Positions 1-9,639 of a stretch of 57,445 nucleotides of DNA are shown here, one piece after another (within the stretch, counting starts at the first letter, position 1; each line of letters starts with the position of its first letter). The DNA comes from Pelatocladus maniniholoensis HA4357-MV3 (GTDB taxonomy: Bacteria > Cyanobacteriota > Cyanobacteriia > Cyanobacteriales > Nostocaceae), in assembly GCA_019359115.1 (NCBI GenBank), contig JAHHHW010000092.1, positions 1 through 57,445 on the forward strand, in the 5' to 3' direction. A model generated the notes under the pieces. That model made no database searches and was not told the DNA's origin. It worked only from the letters and a program-made list of their open reading frames with translations. Position numbers and translations under genes: made by a program.

Positions 1-249
1 TCGTCACACAGGTTTATTTCTAAATGCGGGTTTACTGAATATTTATGTGTATTATTATTTACTTCTACTCAGGAATCACCATGTAATCTCTTGCGCTACA
101 TTTTGAAGTGCGGAATGTGGGTTAAAAGGGAACGGGGAACGGGGAATAATTATCCTCGTGAGTAGTTTGAGTGTCGCGACTACTATACCAATTTGAAAAA
201 AGAATTCGACAAATAACCCATCTTTAGGCAGATGTTAATTGTCAAGTAA

Positions 250-1365
250 CTAGCTTTCTGTATCATCCGAAACCCATTCAAATCGGCGCTTGAGGTAATT
301 GCAGTGAGTAGGCGGTAAAATTCCATCATGCTGAAGTCTGCCAACTACAATCCCCGGTGCAATGCCAATTTCAGCAGCAAACTGCTCAATGCCCACTTTA
401 GTGGGTTGTTGATCTGATGCTAAAAATCGCTTGAACTCAATAGAAGGGATAAGTATGTCGGCAGCAAATTTGTTTGCTTCTTTCTCCTTCGCTAAATCCT
501 CAACAGCAGCAACACCTTTGCCTTCAAGGAACACATCGCGCTTACCATGCAGCAGAATATGACCTGATTCGTGAAAGAAAGCAAACCACAGATGGTCATC
601 AGTTTTATGCCGCAGGCTGAGTTGAATCAGTGCTTTATGAGGATTTAACCAGCGTGTTGCTCCACTGACTCTTGCCTTGGGAAGTTGGGGTATAAAAACC
701 ACAGCTACTCCTGTCTGGGCGCACAGTCGCACAACTTCTGGTTGAAAAACTTCTGGTGGTTTAACCGTTAAAGCACGGACTTGTAACAGTGTCTCTCTAA
801 ACTTATTTGCATCATAGGTAGCGCAAGGAATCTCAGCTGCTTCAATTTCTCCTTGACGCAGCCAAGCAGCCATTGCTCCAGGCTCACTTTGAAAAGCCTG
901 CGATTTCCGAAAATCCACATGAGTACTACACCATATTCCCTCCCATTGTTCAGGGGAGGCGACGGCGAAAAAATTTAGCACTTCCCGCAATTGTTCAACT
1001 TTGTCCTGATAGCGCCGAATCCAGCCAGACTTAATCATAGCTGTAACAGGAATTCCTTTAAGCCATGCAACTTGCTTTTCTAAGCGCTCTTTTTCTTCCT
1101 GTTGCGCTAAAAATTCTCGGTATCGTCGTTCTCGGTTGTTCCAAAAACTAGCTGGGATATTAAATACACGCTCTAACTGCAATGCTGTTTCAGGAGTGAT
1201 AGCAGCTTTGGCATTAATGATTTCGTTAATTGTTTTTTTAGGTCTCCCTGTACGTTCCGCCAGTTCTGCTTGGGACATACCCCGCTCTTCAAGGATTTCT
1301 TGAAGAGTCTCTCCAGGAGGAGAAACGTAATCTGGCGTGTATTGATTTTGGATTGTATTACTCAT
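250..1365 (-). CDS. HigA-like antitoxin with XRE helix-turn-helix and ImmA/IrrE metallopeptidase domain
   Basis: This is a 371-residue DNA-binding protein, probably the antitoxin and autorepressor of a type II toxin-antitoxin pair. Residues about 15-75 form an XRE/HigA helix-turn-helix (MSQAELAERTGRPKKTI region). The C-terminal half is an M78 (ImmA/IrrE) domain with the zinc motif HESGH at residues 265-269 and a downstream EANKFAADILIP helix that normally supplies the third ligand. Classical HigA antitoxins are about 100 residues, so this is a long fused form. It follows the toxin gene with an 8-nt overlap (1358-1365), which implies translational coupling. The peptidase could cleave the antitoxin or a partner under stress, as in other XRE-M78 regulators; that role is inferred. 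Confidence 0.85.
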   Translation of the reverse strand: MSNTIQNQYTPDYVSPPGETLQEILEERGMSQAELAERTGRPKKTINEIINAKAAITPETALQLERVFNIPASFWNNRERRYREFLAQQEEKERLEKQVAWLKGIPVTAMIKSGWIRRYQDKVEQLREVLNFFAVASPEQWEGIWCSTHVDFRKSQAFQSEPGAMAAWLRQGEIEAAEIPCATYDANKFRETLLQVRALTVKPPEVFQPEVVRLCAQTGVAVVFIPQLPKARVSGATRWLNPHKALIQLSLRHKTDDHLWFAFFHESGHILLHGKRDVFLEGKGVAAVEDLAKEKEANKFAADILIPSIEFKRFLASDQQPTKVGIEQFAAEIGIAPGIVVGRLQHDGILPPTHCNYLKRRFEWVSDDTES

Positions 1366-1693
1366 GAGTATCCTCCACGCCCAGTATTCTAACGACAGTT
1401 ACTTTATTCCAGTCGATGCCACCATCTGGTTTGGTAGGAATTGGTTCATCTGCTGGCTCAAATATTAGCCGATATGGATGATCCAAATCTAGCGATAACT
1501 GACCTGCGCGGTCTTGAAGCAATTCGTGACATCTTCCAGGAAGATTTCGCATATCTTCAAGTACGTTGGCATCACGTAAATTATCTAGTCGTCTTCGGAT
1601 GCGTTTTGCTCTATCTGTACCATGATTTTTCTCTAGAAGCCTTTGGTTATTGCACTCTTTTTCAAATTTTCGATTACTAAAAACAATATCCAT
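1358..1693 (-). CDS. HigB-like (RelE/ParE family) toxin
   Basis: A small basic 111-residue protein placed directly upstream of the HigA-like gene, in toxin-first order as in higBA loci. It shows the RelE/HigB pattern: a charged N-terminal helix (RAKRIRRRLDNLRDA), the segment LEDMRNLPGRCHEL, a core strand (GQLSLDLDHPYRLIFEP) and a final strand (WNKVTVVRILGVEDTH). Members of the family cleave mRNA on the ribosome. The stop codon lies inside the start region of the antitoxin gene. The family assignment is fairly safe; the actual target is not visible. Confidence 0.8.
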   Translation of the reverse strand: MDIVFSNRKFEKECNNQRLLEKNHGTDRAKRIRRRLDNLRDANVLEDMRNLPGRCHELLQDRAGQLSLDLDHPYRLIFEPADEPIPTKPDGGIDWNKVTVVRILGVEDTHE

Positions 1694-1914
1694 TGTAGCA
1701 AGCTTCTATTAATATTGTTAACCCTTAAGGTTAATAATAATTTTAGGCGTTGAAACTAAAAATGACATTAATTTCCCAAAAATTACGTAAAATTGCCAAA
1801 ATTTAGAACATCTGTACTAATAAAGCTTCAGGCTCAAAATATCAGCCTTTTCATATCGGGATTTACTACACTTGATAGCAATGCTAGAGAGCAGACACAC
1901 AGCAGAAAAGGCTT

Positions 1915-3297
1915 ATGAAACTACCAAACGGCCCAAAAACCCCATCCCTAGTACAGATATTTCAGTGGATCAACAGTCCCCTCACCTATATGGAAAACTG
2001 TGCTGAACGTTATGGGGATATCTTTACATTACAGTTAACAGAACCTGTAGTTATGATAAGCAATCCTCAAGGGCTACAGCAGATGTTGACTAGCGATACT
2101 AAAGAATTTGCCGCTCCAGGCGATCCGTTATTTGAATCTTTTGTCGGTAAGAATTCTGTGATTACTGTTAGTGGTGAAGTGCATCGGCGTCAACGTCAGT
2201 TGTTGATGCCTCCTTTTCACGGTGAGAGAATGCGATCGTACGCTCAGGTAATTAGTAACGTTACAGAGGAAATTATTAGCCAGTGGCAAATCGCTCAAAA
2301 ATTTGATGTCCATTCTGCTATGCAAGTTATCACTATGCGGGTGATCATGCAAGCAGTGTTTGGGCTGTATGATAGTCCTCACGCCCAAGAACTAGAGAAA
2401 CTTTTGACTTTAATGCTCAATCGCGGCGGGAGTTCGCCTTTACGAGCCTTGATGCTTTATTTTCCGGTCTTGCAAAAAGATTTAGGCCCATTGACTCCTT
2501 GGGGAACTTTCCTACGTCGGCGATCGCGAGTTTACCAACTTCTACACGCAGAAATTCAAGCACGCCGAGAACAAGCTGACTCATCGCGTACCGATGTTCT
2601 GAGTTTATTGATTGCAGCACGGGATGAGGCAGGTCAACCCATGACTGATGCAGAGTTAAGTGATGAATTAATGACTTTGTTAACAGCAGGTCATGAAACT
2701 ACTGCCACAGCTTTGACTTGGGTATTATACTGGATTCACAAATTGCCAGAAGTACGCGAAAAGCTATTGCAAGAACTTGATACTATTGGCGATCGCTCTG
2801 ACTCTAATACTAGCTCTAGTACTATTTTAAAATTGCCTTACTTGAATGCTGTATGTAGCGAAAGCTTACGTATTTACCCAGTAGGAATGCTTACCTTTCC
2901 ACGGGTAGTAAAGCAATCTCTAACTCTATGTGGATATGATCTAGAACCAGGTACACGGGTGTTGGGGTCTATTTATCTCACCCATCAACGTGAAGATTTA
3001 TACCCTGTTCCTAAGCAATTCAAACCAGAACGGTTTATAGAAAAACAATTTTCACCGTATGAATTTTTACCATTTGGCGGTGGTGCAAAACGCTGTATTG
3101 GTGATGCTTTTGCTCAATTTGAAATGAGACTAGTACTAGCAACAATCCTTTCACGTTTAGAATTGGCACTAGTATATAATTCTGATGTTAAACCAAAGCG
3201 TCGGGGTTTGGTAACAGGCCCAGATCGCCCTATTCAAATGGTTGTCAACAATCGGCGTCAAGTTGAGTCTCGCACACCAGAAGCTATTTCTAGGTAA
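1915..3297 (+). CDS. Cytochrome P450, CYP110-like
   Basis: A 460-residue haem monooxygenase. The oxygen-activation motif AGHETT is at residues 258-263, the ExxR motif (ESLR) at 316-319, PERF at 371-374 and the haem loop FGGGAKRCIG at 387-396 with Cys394 as the thiolate ligand. All key residues are present and the length is normal. The N-terminal segment and the ERYGDIFTLQL region resemble the cyanobacterial CYP110 group, whose members hydroxylate fatty acids, alkanes or terpenoids; the substrate here is unknown. There is no membrane anchor. It stands alone between the toxin-antitoxin pair and the polysaccharide island and is convergent with the last island gene, so it need not belong to the island. 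Confidence 0.92.
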   Translation: MKLPNGPKTPSLVQIFQWINSPLTYMENCAERYGDIFTLQLTEPVVMISNPQGLQQMLTSDTKEFAAPGDPLFESFVGKNSVITVSGEVHRRQRQLLMPPFHGERMRSYAQVISNVTEEIISQWQIAQKFDVHSAMQVITMRVIMQAVFGLYDSPHAQELEKLLTLMLNRGGSSPLRALMLYFPVLQKDLGPLTPWGTFLRRRSRVYQLLHAEIQARREQADSSRTDVLSLLIAARDEAGQPMTDAELSDELMTLLTAGHETTATALTWVLYWIHKLPEVREKLLQELDTIGDRSDSNTSSSTILKLPYLNAVCSESLRIYPVGMLTFPRVVKQSLTLCGYDLEPGTRVLGSIYLTHQREDLYPVPKQFKPERFIEKQFSPYEFLPFGGGAKRCIGDAFAQFEMRLVLATILSRLELALVYNSDVKPKRRGLVTGPDRPIQMVVNNRRQVESRTPEAISR

Positions 3298-3440
3298 ATT
3301 TTGATAGTTTGAGGTTGGGAGTATCTCAAATATTTACGATGCTTGCCGTAGCTTGCTTCCCGAAGGGTGGGTAAATTCATTTTCTACCCTGTGAAGCAAG
3401 AATCCCATAGCCTTTAGGCTAGGGGAGTGTCAAATAACAG

Positions 3441-4871
3441 TTAATTTCTTCCAGGATTTCGCTGACCGACATAATACTTATGTCCTGCCAAGACAATGCC
3501 CATAAATCCCCAGAGAATCATACCGGAAATTCCTAGCATACCGCTACCAAGGGGTAGAGTAGCAAAATTGGCAAGACCGATCGCACGCGCCGCAGCCATA
3601 AAAGGATCGAAGCGAGGCTCTGAGAATTGAAATATTTGAAACAACAACAGAATCAATCCACCCAGGTAAAAAATAGCGCCAAACCAACCGAGTGTGAAAA
3701 ACATATCTAAAATACCGCTATCGATCACAATCGGTTCTAAAACGCCCTTTTCATTCACAACGAAAGTATTGCCGATCCCGTTGCCTAAAATATTACCCAT
3801 CGCCTTACTCAAGCCATCTCGATAAATTCCTTGCCTAACCTGAGCGCTGTTATCGTCTTCGAGATTGCTAAAAGTTTCCAAGCGGGTGGCAATTACTTCT
3901 GCGAATGGCTCCATTGTGGTCAATGGTACAACACAGATGGCCATGACCAAAACAGTTACCATCAGTCGCATTTGGATTTGTGGTTTGAGGGAAGATAGCA
4001 AAGTTAACGTTCCGATTACCCAGCATCCCCACAGAGTCCGCACCATCGTCAGCAGAAATGCTAAGTAACCAGCTGCTGCGGCTGGAATACGGACAAATTC
4101 ACTAGTAGTGAATAACAACAGCAACCCTGTCATCATCATGCTGGCAAAAGGGCCAGGTGATGCCATCGTACTCCAAATACGCAGTTTAAAAGGTTCAGGA
4201 TCTCCAAAGCTAGTGAGTCTTATACTTTCTAGCCAGAATCTATCCCACTCTGGAGCGATCATGAATTGGATTACACCATAAATCCCCGTAACCAAAACCC
4301 CCCAAACAAAGGTACGGATAATGATTTGACGAAACTGAGGATATTCTCGCCAATTGATAAATATATAGAAAGCAAAACTAATTGGGGTTAACCAATCTAA
4401 CATACCCCTGGCTGCGGTGAAGGGTGTAGTTTTCACAAAGCCGATCAAGAAGCCATAAAATACACCCAAAAAGGCTAGTATAAAGGGTATACCACCTTTG
4501 CGAGCAGATTGGGGAAGATTTTTTAAGGCGGTATGTAAGGTGAGTAGAGTTACTAAATACTGTGATATTAATAAAAAGCGGCTGGCATCAAAACCACTAC
4601 GGTAATCTATGAGGCGACTAATAAAGGGTGTAAGAAACCACATCCACCAAGTCAAGCCGATGTAAAGAAGAGGATACCGCAGATACAGAAAAATCCCTAC
4701 ACCTAAAGTACCTACAATATAAATTGGGCGAGCTGCTGCACCACCTGCGAAAATAGATACTACTACAACCAGCACTAGCCCCACAATTGCTAACCAACCC
4801 AAAAGTGGTGGTTGTTGTTGCTCTGAGCTTGTTGTTGCGTAACTAGTCAAATTAGCCTGCCTGTAAGTCAT
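3441..4871 (-). CDS. O-antigen polymerase/ligase-like membrane protein (Wzy-like)
   Basis: A 476-residue protein with about ten or more hydrophobic segments, beginning near residue 25. It has the long periplasmic loop and the late GNGIGNTF and DSGILDMFFTLGWFGA region seen in Wzy/WaaL-type proteins of cyanobacterial exopolysaccharide clusters. Such proteins join lipid-linked repeat units in the outer leaflet. It is the last gene of the minus-strand island. By position it corresponds to alr2841 of Anabaena PCC 7120 (from memory). Wzy and ligase proteins cannot be separated by sequence alone. Polymerase is favoured because a Wzc-like co-polymerase is present in the same cluster. Confidence 0.72.
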   Translation of the reverse strand: MTYRQANLTSYATTSSEQQQPPLLGWLAIVGLVLVVVVSIFAGGAAARPIYIVGTLGVGIFLYLRYPLLYIGLTWWMWFLTPFISRLIDYRSGFDASRFLLISQYLVTLLTLHTALKNLPQSARKGGIPFILAFLGVFYGFLIGFVKTTPFTAARGMLDWLTPISFAFYIFINWREYPQFRQIIIRTFVWGVLVTGIYGVIQFMIAPEWDRFWLESIRLTSFGDPEPFKLRIWSTMASPGPFASMMMTGLLLLFTTSEFVRIPAAAAGYLAFLLTMVRTLWGCWVIGTLTLLSSLKPQIQMRLMVTVLVMAICVVPLTTMEPFAEVIATRLETFSNLEDDNSAQVRQGIYRDGLSKAMGNILGNGIGNTFVVNEKGVLEPIVIDSGILDMFFTLGWFGAIFYLGGLILLLFQIFQFSEPRFDPFMAAARAIGLANFATLPLGSGMLGISGMILWGFMGIVLAGHKYYVGQRNPGRN

Positions 4872-4904
4872 TCGATTGTGGATTTTAGATTAGTAACTTG
4901 AAAA

Positions 4905-5005
4905 TAGGGATCGGGTATCGGGGATTGGGGATTGGGCATGAATCAGTTATCTGTTATCAGTTATCAAATTAAATTGGTCACTGGTCACTGGTCACTGTTA
5001 ACTGA
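4905..5005. repeat. Short tandem repeats (STRR-like)
   Basis: The gap between the polymerase-like gene and the neighbouring glycosyltransferase holds reiterated short units. GGGGATT/GGGATTGGGGATT lies at about 4915-4936, TTATCTGTTATCAGTTATC at about 4946-4965, and the heptamer GGTCACT at about 4976-4997. Such short tandem repeats are common between genes of heterocystous cyanobacteria and have no assigned function. Confidence 0.7.
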
Positions 5006-5067
5006 TTAGTTGTTTCCCTTGTCCCTTTTTCATGCTTGGCGGTGAAATTTTTTCATCGAAACTGACT

Positions 5068-6036
5068 TCAAGAAGCTTGATGGGCTTTCTCTGATGAGAT
5101 GAAGCTTTGGCGGGACAACCAAGTCTGCCAAGCCTGGGTGCGTCCTTGCATAGATGCTAACCATTTCTGCCATGCTAAGGTTTTTTCTTTTGGCAAAAAT
5201 CGCAATAATTGGAGCAAACCAAAAGCTGTGCGTGTACCAATAAGTGTAGCCCAAAGCATGAACACTACTAACCTCAGAGGTGGTAAGTATTCTAGGAGAG
5301 CCAAAGTTTCATTGTGTACAGCGTTTTTCCAGGCAAGGTGATTAAAGTTATTGCGCTGATCTTCATCAAAGCGCTGGGCTGGATAATGATCAACATTGAT
5401 CAGGGGATCGTAGATGAGTTTCCAACCTCGACTCCGCACTGTCAAGCTAAATGCCAGTTCAAAGTGTACCTGTGCGCCAGTACCAAGCATACGTTCATCA
5501 AAGCGCAACCCTGCGATCGCACTACGACGATACGACATATTCACGCCTTTGAGTACGTCTACTTCTCGCGCTGTACCCTTACCAGTATGGTGGTTGCCAA
5601 TTACACGTCCATACCACTGTAATTTCCCTACCACTTCTGAGACGCCTTGGTAGATGAGTTTATTACCCACATATACCAAATCCCGCCCACCAACACCGCC
5701 AATGCGGTTGTCAGATAAAAAGTGGGTTTCCATCTGTGCCAACCAATCTGCGTGTGGTGCAGCATCATCATCAGTAATGGCGATGATATCTCCAGTGGTT
5801 GTATCTAAAGCTACGTTCATTGCCGCAACTACACCAGGGACTGTAACCATTGCTGCTTCCAAATTAAAGCCTTCGGGATGATAATCTTTGAGAAATGCCC
5901 AAGTATCATTATCTGTGTCACGCACTGCTACCACAACTTGCTCAGGTTTACGAGTTTGTTGCTCTATTGCTTTGAAACAGCGTGCCAAATCCTGGGGACG
6001 ACGATAGGTAGGAATCATGACGCTGATTGTGATCAC
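5068..6036 (-). CDS. Family 2 glycosyltransferase
   Basis: A 322-residue GT-A fold sugar transferase. The start VMIPTYRRPQDLARC is the typical nucleotide-binding strand. IAITDDDAAPHADWL holds the DXD-type metal site, and a later segment carries RFDERMLGTGAQVHFELAF. A hydrophobic stretch near residues 255-280 could touch the membrane. The start is GTG, overlapping the TGA of the preceding gene as GTGA (6033-6036), which argues for coupled translation; an internal ATG lies at 6018. It probably adds one sugar of the HEP repeat unit. Donor and linkage cannot be read from the sequence. Confidence 0.88.
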   Translation of the reverse strand: MITISVMIPTYRRPQDLARCFKAIEQQTRKPEQVVVAVRDTDNDTWAFLKDYHPEGFNLEAAMVTVPGVVAAMNVALDTTTGDIIAITDDDAAPHADWLAQMETHFLSDNRIGGVGGRDLVYVGNKLIYQGVSEVVGKLQWYGRVIGNHHTGKGTAREVDVLKGVNMSYRRSAIAGLRFDERMLGTGAQVHFELAFSLTVRSRGWKLIYDPLINVDHYPAQRFDEDQRNNFNHLAWKNAVHNETLALLEYLPPLRLVVFMLWATLIGTRTAFGLLQLLRFLPKEKTLAWQKWLASMQGRTQAWQTWLSRQSFISSEKAHQAS

Positions 6037-7067
6037 GAGCTAACACCTGCACTAATCTTAGAAGTACTCTTGAGCCGACTTAACCAGCCTTTAACTACAC
6101 CTTTTAACTTTAATGTCATATGGAGTTGCCAATCAAATATGGGAGCAAGACCAAAGGAGCAAGCTAAAAGACGCAACCGTAATGCTGGTGAATCACCTAA
6201 TTCTTTTAATAAAGTAATCAGTTCTGCTCGCTCTGCTGGGGTGAAAATCGCAGAAAAACAAGCAGCAGCATGAATCAAAGCCATCTTTTGCCGAAATCTG
6301 TCAATTAGTTTTGTCTCCCAACCTCTTTTTTGAAAAGCAGGGATCAAGCTTTTGTTATAAATCCAAATATAAGCTCGCAGTTGATCGCCTTTGCGCTTGG
6401 GACGTATTTTGTTGGTGTCAGTCCAGACGCGGTACTCAGCCAATATTTGGTCTGAGTAGACATTGCCATAACCAGCATCAGACATTCTCACAGCTAAATC
6501 ATAGTCTTCGCTGTACTTGAGGCTACCGTCGCCATAAAACCCAACTTCTCGCAAAGCTTGACTTTTAAATATAAAAATGCTAGAAGCCGTCCGTAGACCG
6601 GAAACAGAGGCTTGTAGTGCTTCATCTGCACTTTGAAACTCATGCTTTCTAACTACTCTACGGATACTGTGTTTTTGTCCGCGCTCATCAATTTCCTGAG
6701 TAGCAACGTGACCCCAACCAGCTTCAGGATATTTTTGCATGAGAGCGATTAAAGTCTCAACATAACGAGGTGCGATCGCATCATCGGAATCAAGACGGAT
6801 GACATAATCAGTCTTCGGATGACCCAAAACCCAATTACAATTGGGAGTCATGCCCAAATTTTCTGGATGGCGGTGGTAGCGAATTTGGGGAAATTGCTGA
6901 CATAGTTGTGCCATCACCTCTGGTGTATTGTCATTACTGGCGTTATCAGCAACCCAAACTTCTACATTCGGATAAGTTTGAGCGCAGGCTGTACCTACAG
7001 ACTCTAGTAAATACTGGGCTTGGTTATAGGTAGGAATACAGATAGCAACTGATGGTAATTCTGGCAT
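6033..7067 (-). CDS. Family 2 glycosyltransferase
   Basis: A 344-residue GT-A enzyme. It opens with VAICIPTYNQAQYLLESV, has a VWVADNASNDNT strand, a VIRLDSDDAIAPRYVE segment with the DSDD metal motif, and a KYSEDYDLAVRMSDAG acceptor-side motif. The ATG start is well placed and there is no signal peptide. It is coupled to the next gene through a 4-nt overlap, so the two enzymes are likely made together and act in sequence on the same lipid-linked sugar. Specificity is unknown. Confidence 0.88.
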   Translation of the reverse strand: MPELPSVAICIPTYNQAQYLLESVGTACAQTYPNVEVWVADNASNDNTPEVMAQLCQQFPQIRYHRHPENLGMTPNCNWVLGHPKTDYVIRLDSDDAIAPRYVETLIALMQKYPEAGWGHVATQEIDERGQKHSIRRVVRKHEFQSADEALQASVSGLRTASSIFIFKSQALREVGFYGDGSLKYSEDYDLAVRMSDAGYGNVYSDQILAEYRVWTDTNKIRPKRKGDQLRAYIWIYNKSLIPAFQKRGWETKLIDRFRQKMALIHAAACFSAIFTPAERAELITLLKELGDSPALRLRLLACSFGLAPIFDWQLHMTLKLKGVVKGWLSRLKSTSKISAGVSS

Positions 7068-7277
7068 AGAGAAATATTATATAAAGTAGGAATGTGGAAG
7101 TTAAAACTAAAGAGGGTGAAAATCACTTACTTACCCTCTTAGCACTTAAAAATCACCTATTAATTCCTGAGTTTTGTACTTTTTGTGGTTTATTAAATAT
7201 AGATATCTTTTTGTTAGGAATAAATCAAGTTAAGACACCTGTTGAGTAGTGCTATTTTCCACTACTTCTTTTTATCT

Positions 7278-8438
7278 TTAAGATGATTTAACTAACTCTT
7301 CAAATACATCTACATAATTCTTCGCCATCAATTGCCAACTATGTTGTTCAGCAAGAGATCGAGCAGCCTGACCCATTTGACTACGTAGGGTGCGATCGCT
7401 CGCTAAAGATGACAATGCCTGCGCTAAAGCTTCGGTATCATTAGGATCTGACAGCACAATCCCCGCTTCTGGCTTCACTAACTCTGCTGCACCAGTAGTC
7501 ACAGCAGTAATTACAGGTAAACCACAAGCCATAGCCTCAATCACCACTAGCCCAAAAGGATCATAGCGAGAAGGAAATACCAAAAAGTCTACGGCTTTCA
7601 TTAACTGTGGGACATCATGGCAAAGTCCCAGAAAATGTACTCGCTCATTTAACCCCAAGGATGCAGCTAGTTGTAAATAGGGGCTACCTTCAGTAATTCC
7701 CGCAACTGCCAAATGTAAATCCGGCACTTTTATTAAGGCATGTAAAACCGTATCCAAATTTTTGCGCGGAATTCTAATATCTCCCGCAAACAGCGCCAGG
7801 GGTACATCTTGGGGAAGTTTCCATAGTGAGCGATCGCTGACTCCGGGCGAAAATTCTTGTAGATCAACGCCATTAAAAATTACTTGCAACCGTTCTGGTG
7901 GTACACCAATTTCCAATAAATCTTTTCCTACTTTATCAGAAACAGCTACAACTACCTGTGCTTGCTCAAAAGCTGATTTTTCCCAACGAGCATTCATAGA
8001 TGTATACAGCCATTGGTAAAAATCATATAAAACTCCCCGTGGATTTAGTACATTCTTCACTGACTTAGGCATAGCCCCAATAGCAGAGAATTTCAACCAA
8101 GAACTATGAACAAAATGCACTGCATTCACATTAGTTGGTGCTGTTGTAATTGCACCATTGGCTTTGACCACATCAAACTCAGATCGGTGTTGACGCAGCC
8201 AATTACTGCTCCGCCAGGAGAAAATCATGTTGCGAAGAATTTCTGTCGGCCAGCCTTTGACTGGAATATAAATCCATCTCACTTGGCTATGCTGCTGTAA
8301 CTCTGAAGCCACTTGGCTGGCTAACAAGATAACATCATAACCCCGACGAATTGCTTCCCAAGCAACTTCATAGTTTACTCTACCCTGACCATTTCCTTTG
8401 ACAACATTGTGGGTAACAATGCAAAGTTTCACGTTCAC
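7278..8438 (-). CDS. Family 4 glycosyltransferase (GT-B fold)
   Basis: A 386-residue GT-B retaining transferase. The C-terminal half has LALFAGDIRIPRKNLDT, the FPSRYDPFGLVVIEAMACG donor-binding E-x7-E region and TAVTTGAAELV. The N-terminal acceptor domain starts KLCIVTHNVVKGNGQGRV. The start is GTG with an AGAGGA ribosome-binding site about 8 nt upstream; no ATG is available near by. A gap of about 200 nt separates it from the next gene. It belongs to the run of GTs downstream of hepA and probably transfers a hexose or deoxyhexose in HEP assembly. Confidence 0.88.
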   Translation of the reverse strand: MNVKLCIVTHNVVKGNGQGRVNYEVAWEAIRRGYDVILLASQVASELQQHSQVRWIYIPVKGWPTEILRNMIFSWRSSNWLRQHRSEFDVVKANGAITTAPTNVNAVHFVHSSWLKFSAIGAMPKSVKNVLNPRGVLYDFYQWLYTSMNARWEKSAFEQAQVVVAVSDKVGKDLLEIGVPPERLQVIFNGVDLQEFSPGVSDRSLWKLPQDVPLALFAGDIRIPRKNLDTVLHALIKVPDLHLAVAGITEGSPYLQLAASLGLNERVHFLGLCHDVPQLMKAVDFLVFPSRYDPFGLVVIEAMACGLPVITAVTTGAAELVKPEAGIVLSDPNDTEALAQALSSLASDRTLRSQMGQAARSLAEQHSWQLMAKNYVDVFEELVKSS

Positions 8439-8473
8439 TAACTATCCTCTAAAATCAATTTTCTGCTTAATTC

Positions 8474-9358
8474 TCAAATTCCAGATGGCAGTAATAACCT
8501 TTGGATACGAGAACGTCGAATAATTTCCGGCCAAGCTTGGATAGCTTTGTTTCTAAGTAAGTATCTTGACATTTGTAAAAAGTATATGAGCAGAAAAGCG
8601 ATCAATTTTAAAGGATTAGGGAACAAGTCCTTATAGCGTTTGATACCAATGTAAAGGCGAGCCGCTTCAATATTTAAGTCATAATAATTCAAGCCACCAA
8701 TATCAAGATCAGATGTGCCAGTTGCCAACACGCTGTTTACTGGGTTAATATCAGCTTTTAATTCTGGGCAATATAAAATCTTGTAACTACGCTTAATTGC
8801 CCTGAGAGCAAGTTCAGCATCTTCATAACCAAAAAAAATATTTTCATCCCATTGTTCTTGGGTCAAAAATTGTCTTGGGAAGACAGTAGCGTGAATAACT
8901 ACAGTTTGAGGAGTATCATCAGAAGGTGAAAAATGTCCTTGGAATGTGAGTCTAGCTGGTACAAAGTGAGCGTATTCGTTTTTGCTAGTGCCTGTGAGGA
9001 TAGTCTGATTTCTGTCCTGAATAGGCATTTGTGAATATCTTTCTATTGCCACACTAAAAAAGTCTGGCTGTACACAAATATCATCATCAACAAAAGCTAC
9101 AAAATCAGTTTCAGATTCTGGAATTGCATTTACTGCATTGTTACGGTTGGCACAAACACCACGACGAGGCCCTTGAATGTAAGTTGTACTTGGATATTTC
9201 TGGACAACTTGGCAATTTGCCTGCTGTACTTGTGGATCACTGGAATCATCAGAAACAACTACCGTGTGGGGTTTTACTTGAGAATTCCAAAGTGCCTTTA
9301 GGCAAATATCTAATGATTCTGTACGATTTCTAGTTGTGATACAAGCGGAAATTCGCAT
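8474..9358 (-). CDS. Family 2 glycosyltransferase
   Basis: A 294-residue GT-A transferase. It starts ISACITTRNRTESLDICL, followed by VVVSDDSSDPQVQ, the DFVAFVDDDICVQPDF segment with the DDD metal site, and NIFFGYEDAELALRA, the ED acceptor motif. A hydrophobic stretch near residues 255-270 (LKLIAFLLIYFLQMS) suggests membrane association. It precedes the GT4 gene with 35 nt between them and very probably shares its transcript. Confidence 0.87.
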   Translation of the reverse strand: MRISACITTRNRTESLDICLKALWNSQVKPHTVVVSDDSSDPQVQQANCQVVQKYPSTTYIQGPRRGVCANRNNAVNAIPESETDFVAFVDDDICVQPDFFSVAIERYSQMPIQDRNQTILTGTSKNEYAHFVPARLTFQGHFSPSDDTPQTVVIHATVFPRQFLTQEQWDENIFFGYEDAELALRAIKRSYKILYCPELKADINPVNSVLATGTSDLDIGGLNYYDLNIEAARLYIGIKRYKDLFPNPLKLIAFLLIYFLQMSRYLLRNKAIQAWPEIIRRSRIQRLLLPSGI

Positions 9359-9639
9359 TTATTTTTACCTCTGACTTGAGAATAGGGAACTCTTAACGGG
9401 GATCGGAGATTAGGGATTGGGATTCTCTTTACGCAGACGCACTCGCGTTTGGGGATAAACTTAGTAGTAAACCCATAACCCATCTGTGTTGATCTGTGTA
9501 CCTTACGGTAGACACGGAGTGGCTACTTACCAGAAGTCGCTAACGCGCCTACCGAAGATAGCCACTTGCGCGTCTATGATATTTCATTCCCTCGTGGGCG
9601 AAAAGCCCGTGGGGATATAACTTTAAATATTTCTGTCTT

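Noticed and set aside
1441-1680. Open frame on the plus strand opposite the HigB-like toxin
   Set aside because: It is antisense to a supported gene, has no ribosome-binding site and no family features.
1915-3297. P450 as a HEP island member
   Set aside because: It is on the opposite strand, convergent to the last island gene, and P450s are not part of the known island.
5030-5254. 74-codon minus-strand frame at the 3' end of a glycosyltransferase gene
   Set aside because: It overlaps the GT gene in another frame and extends only slightly past it; composition looks like a shadow.
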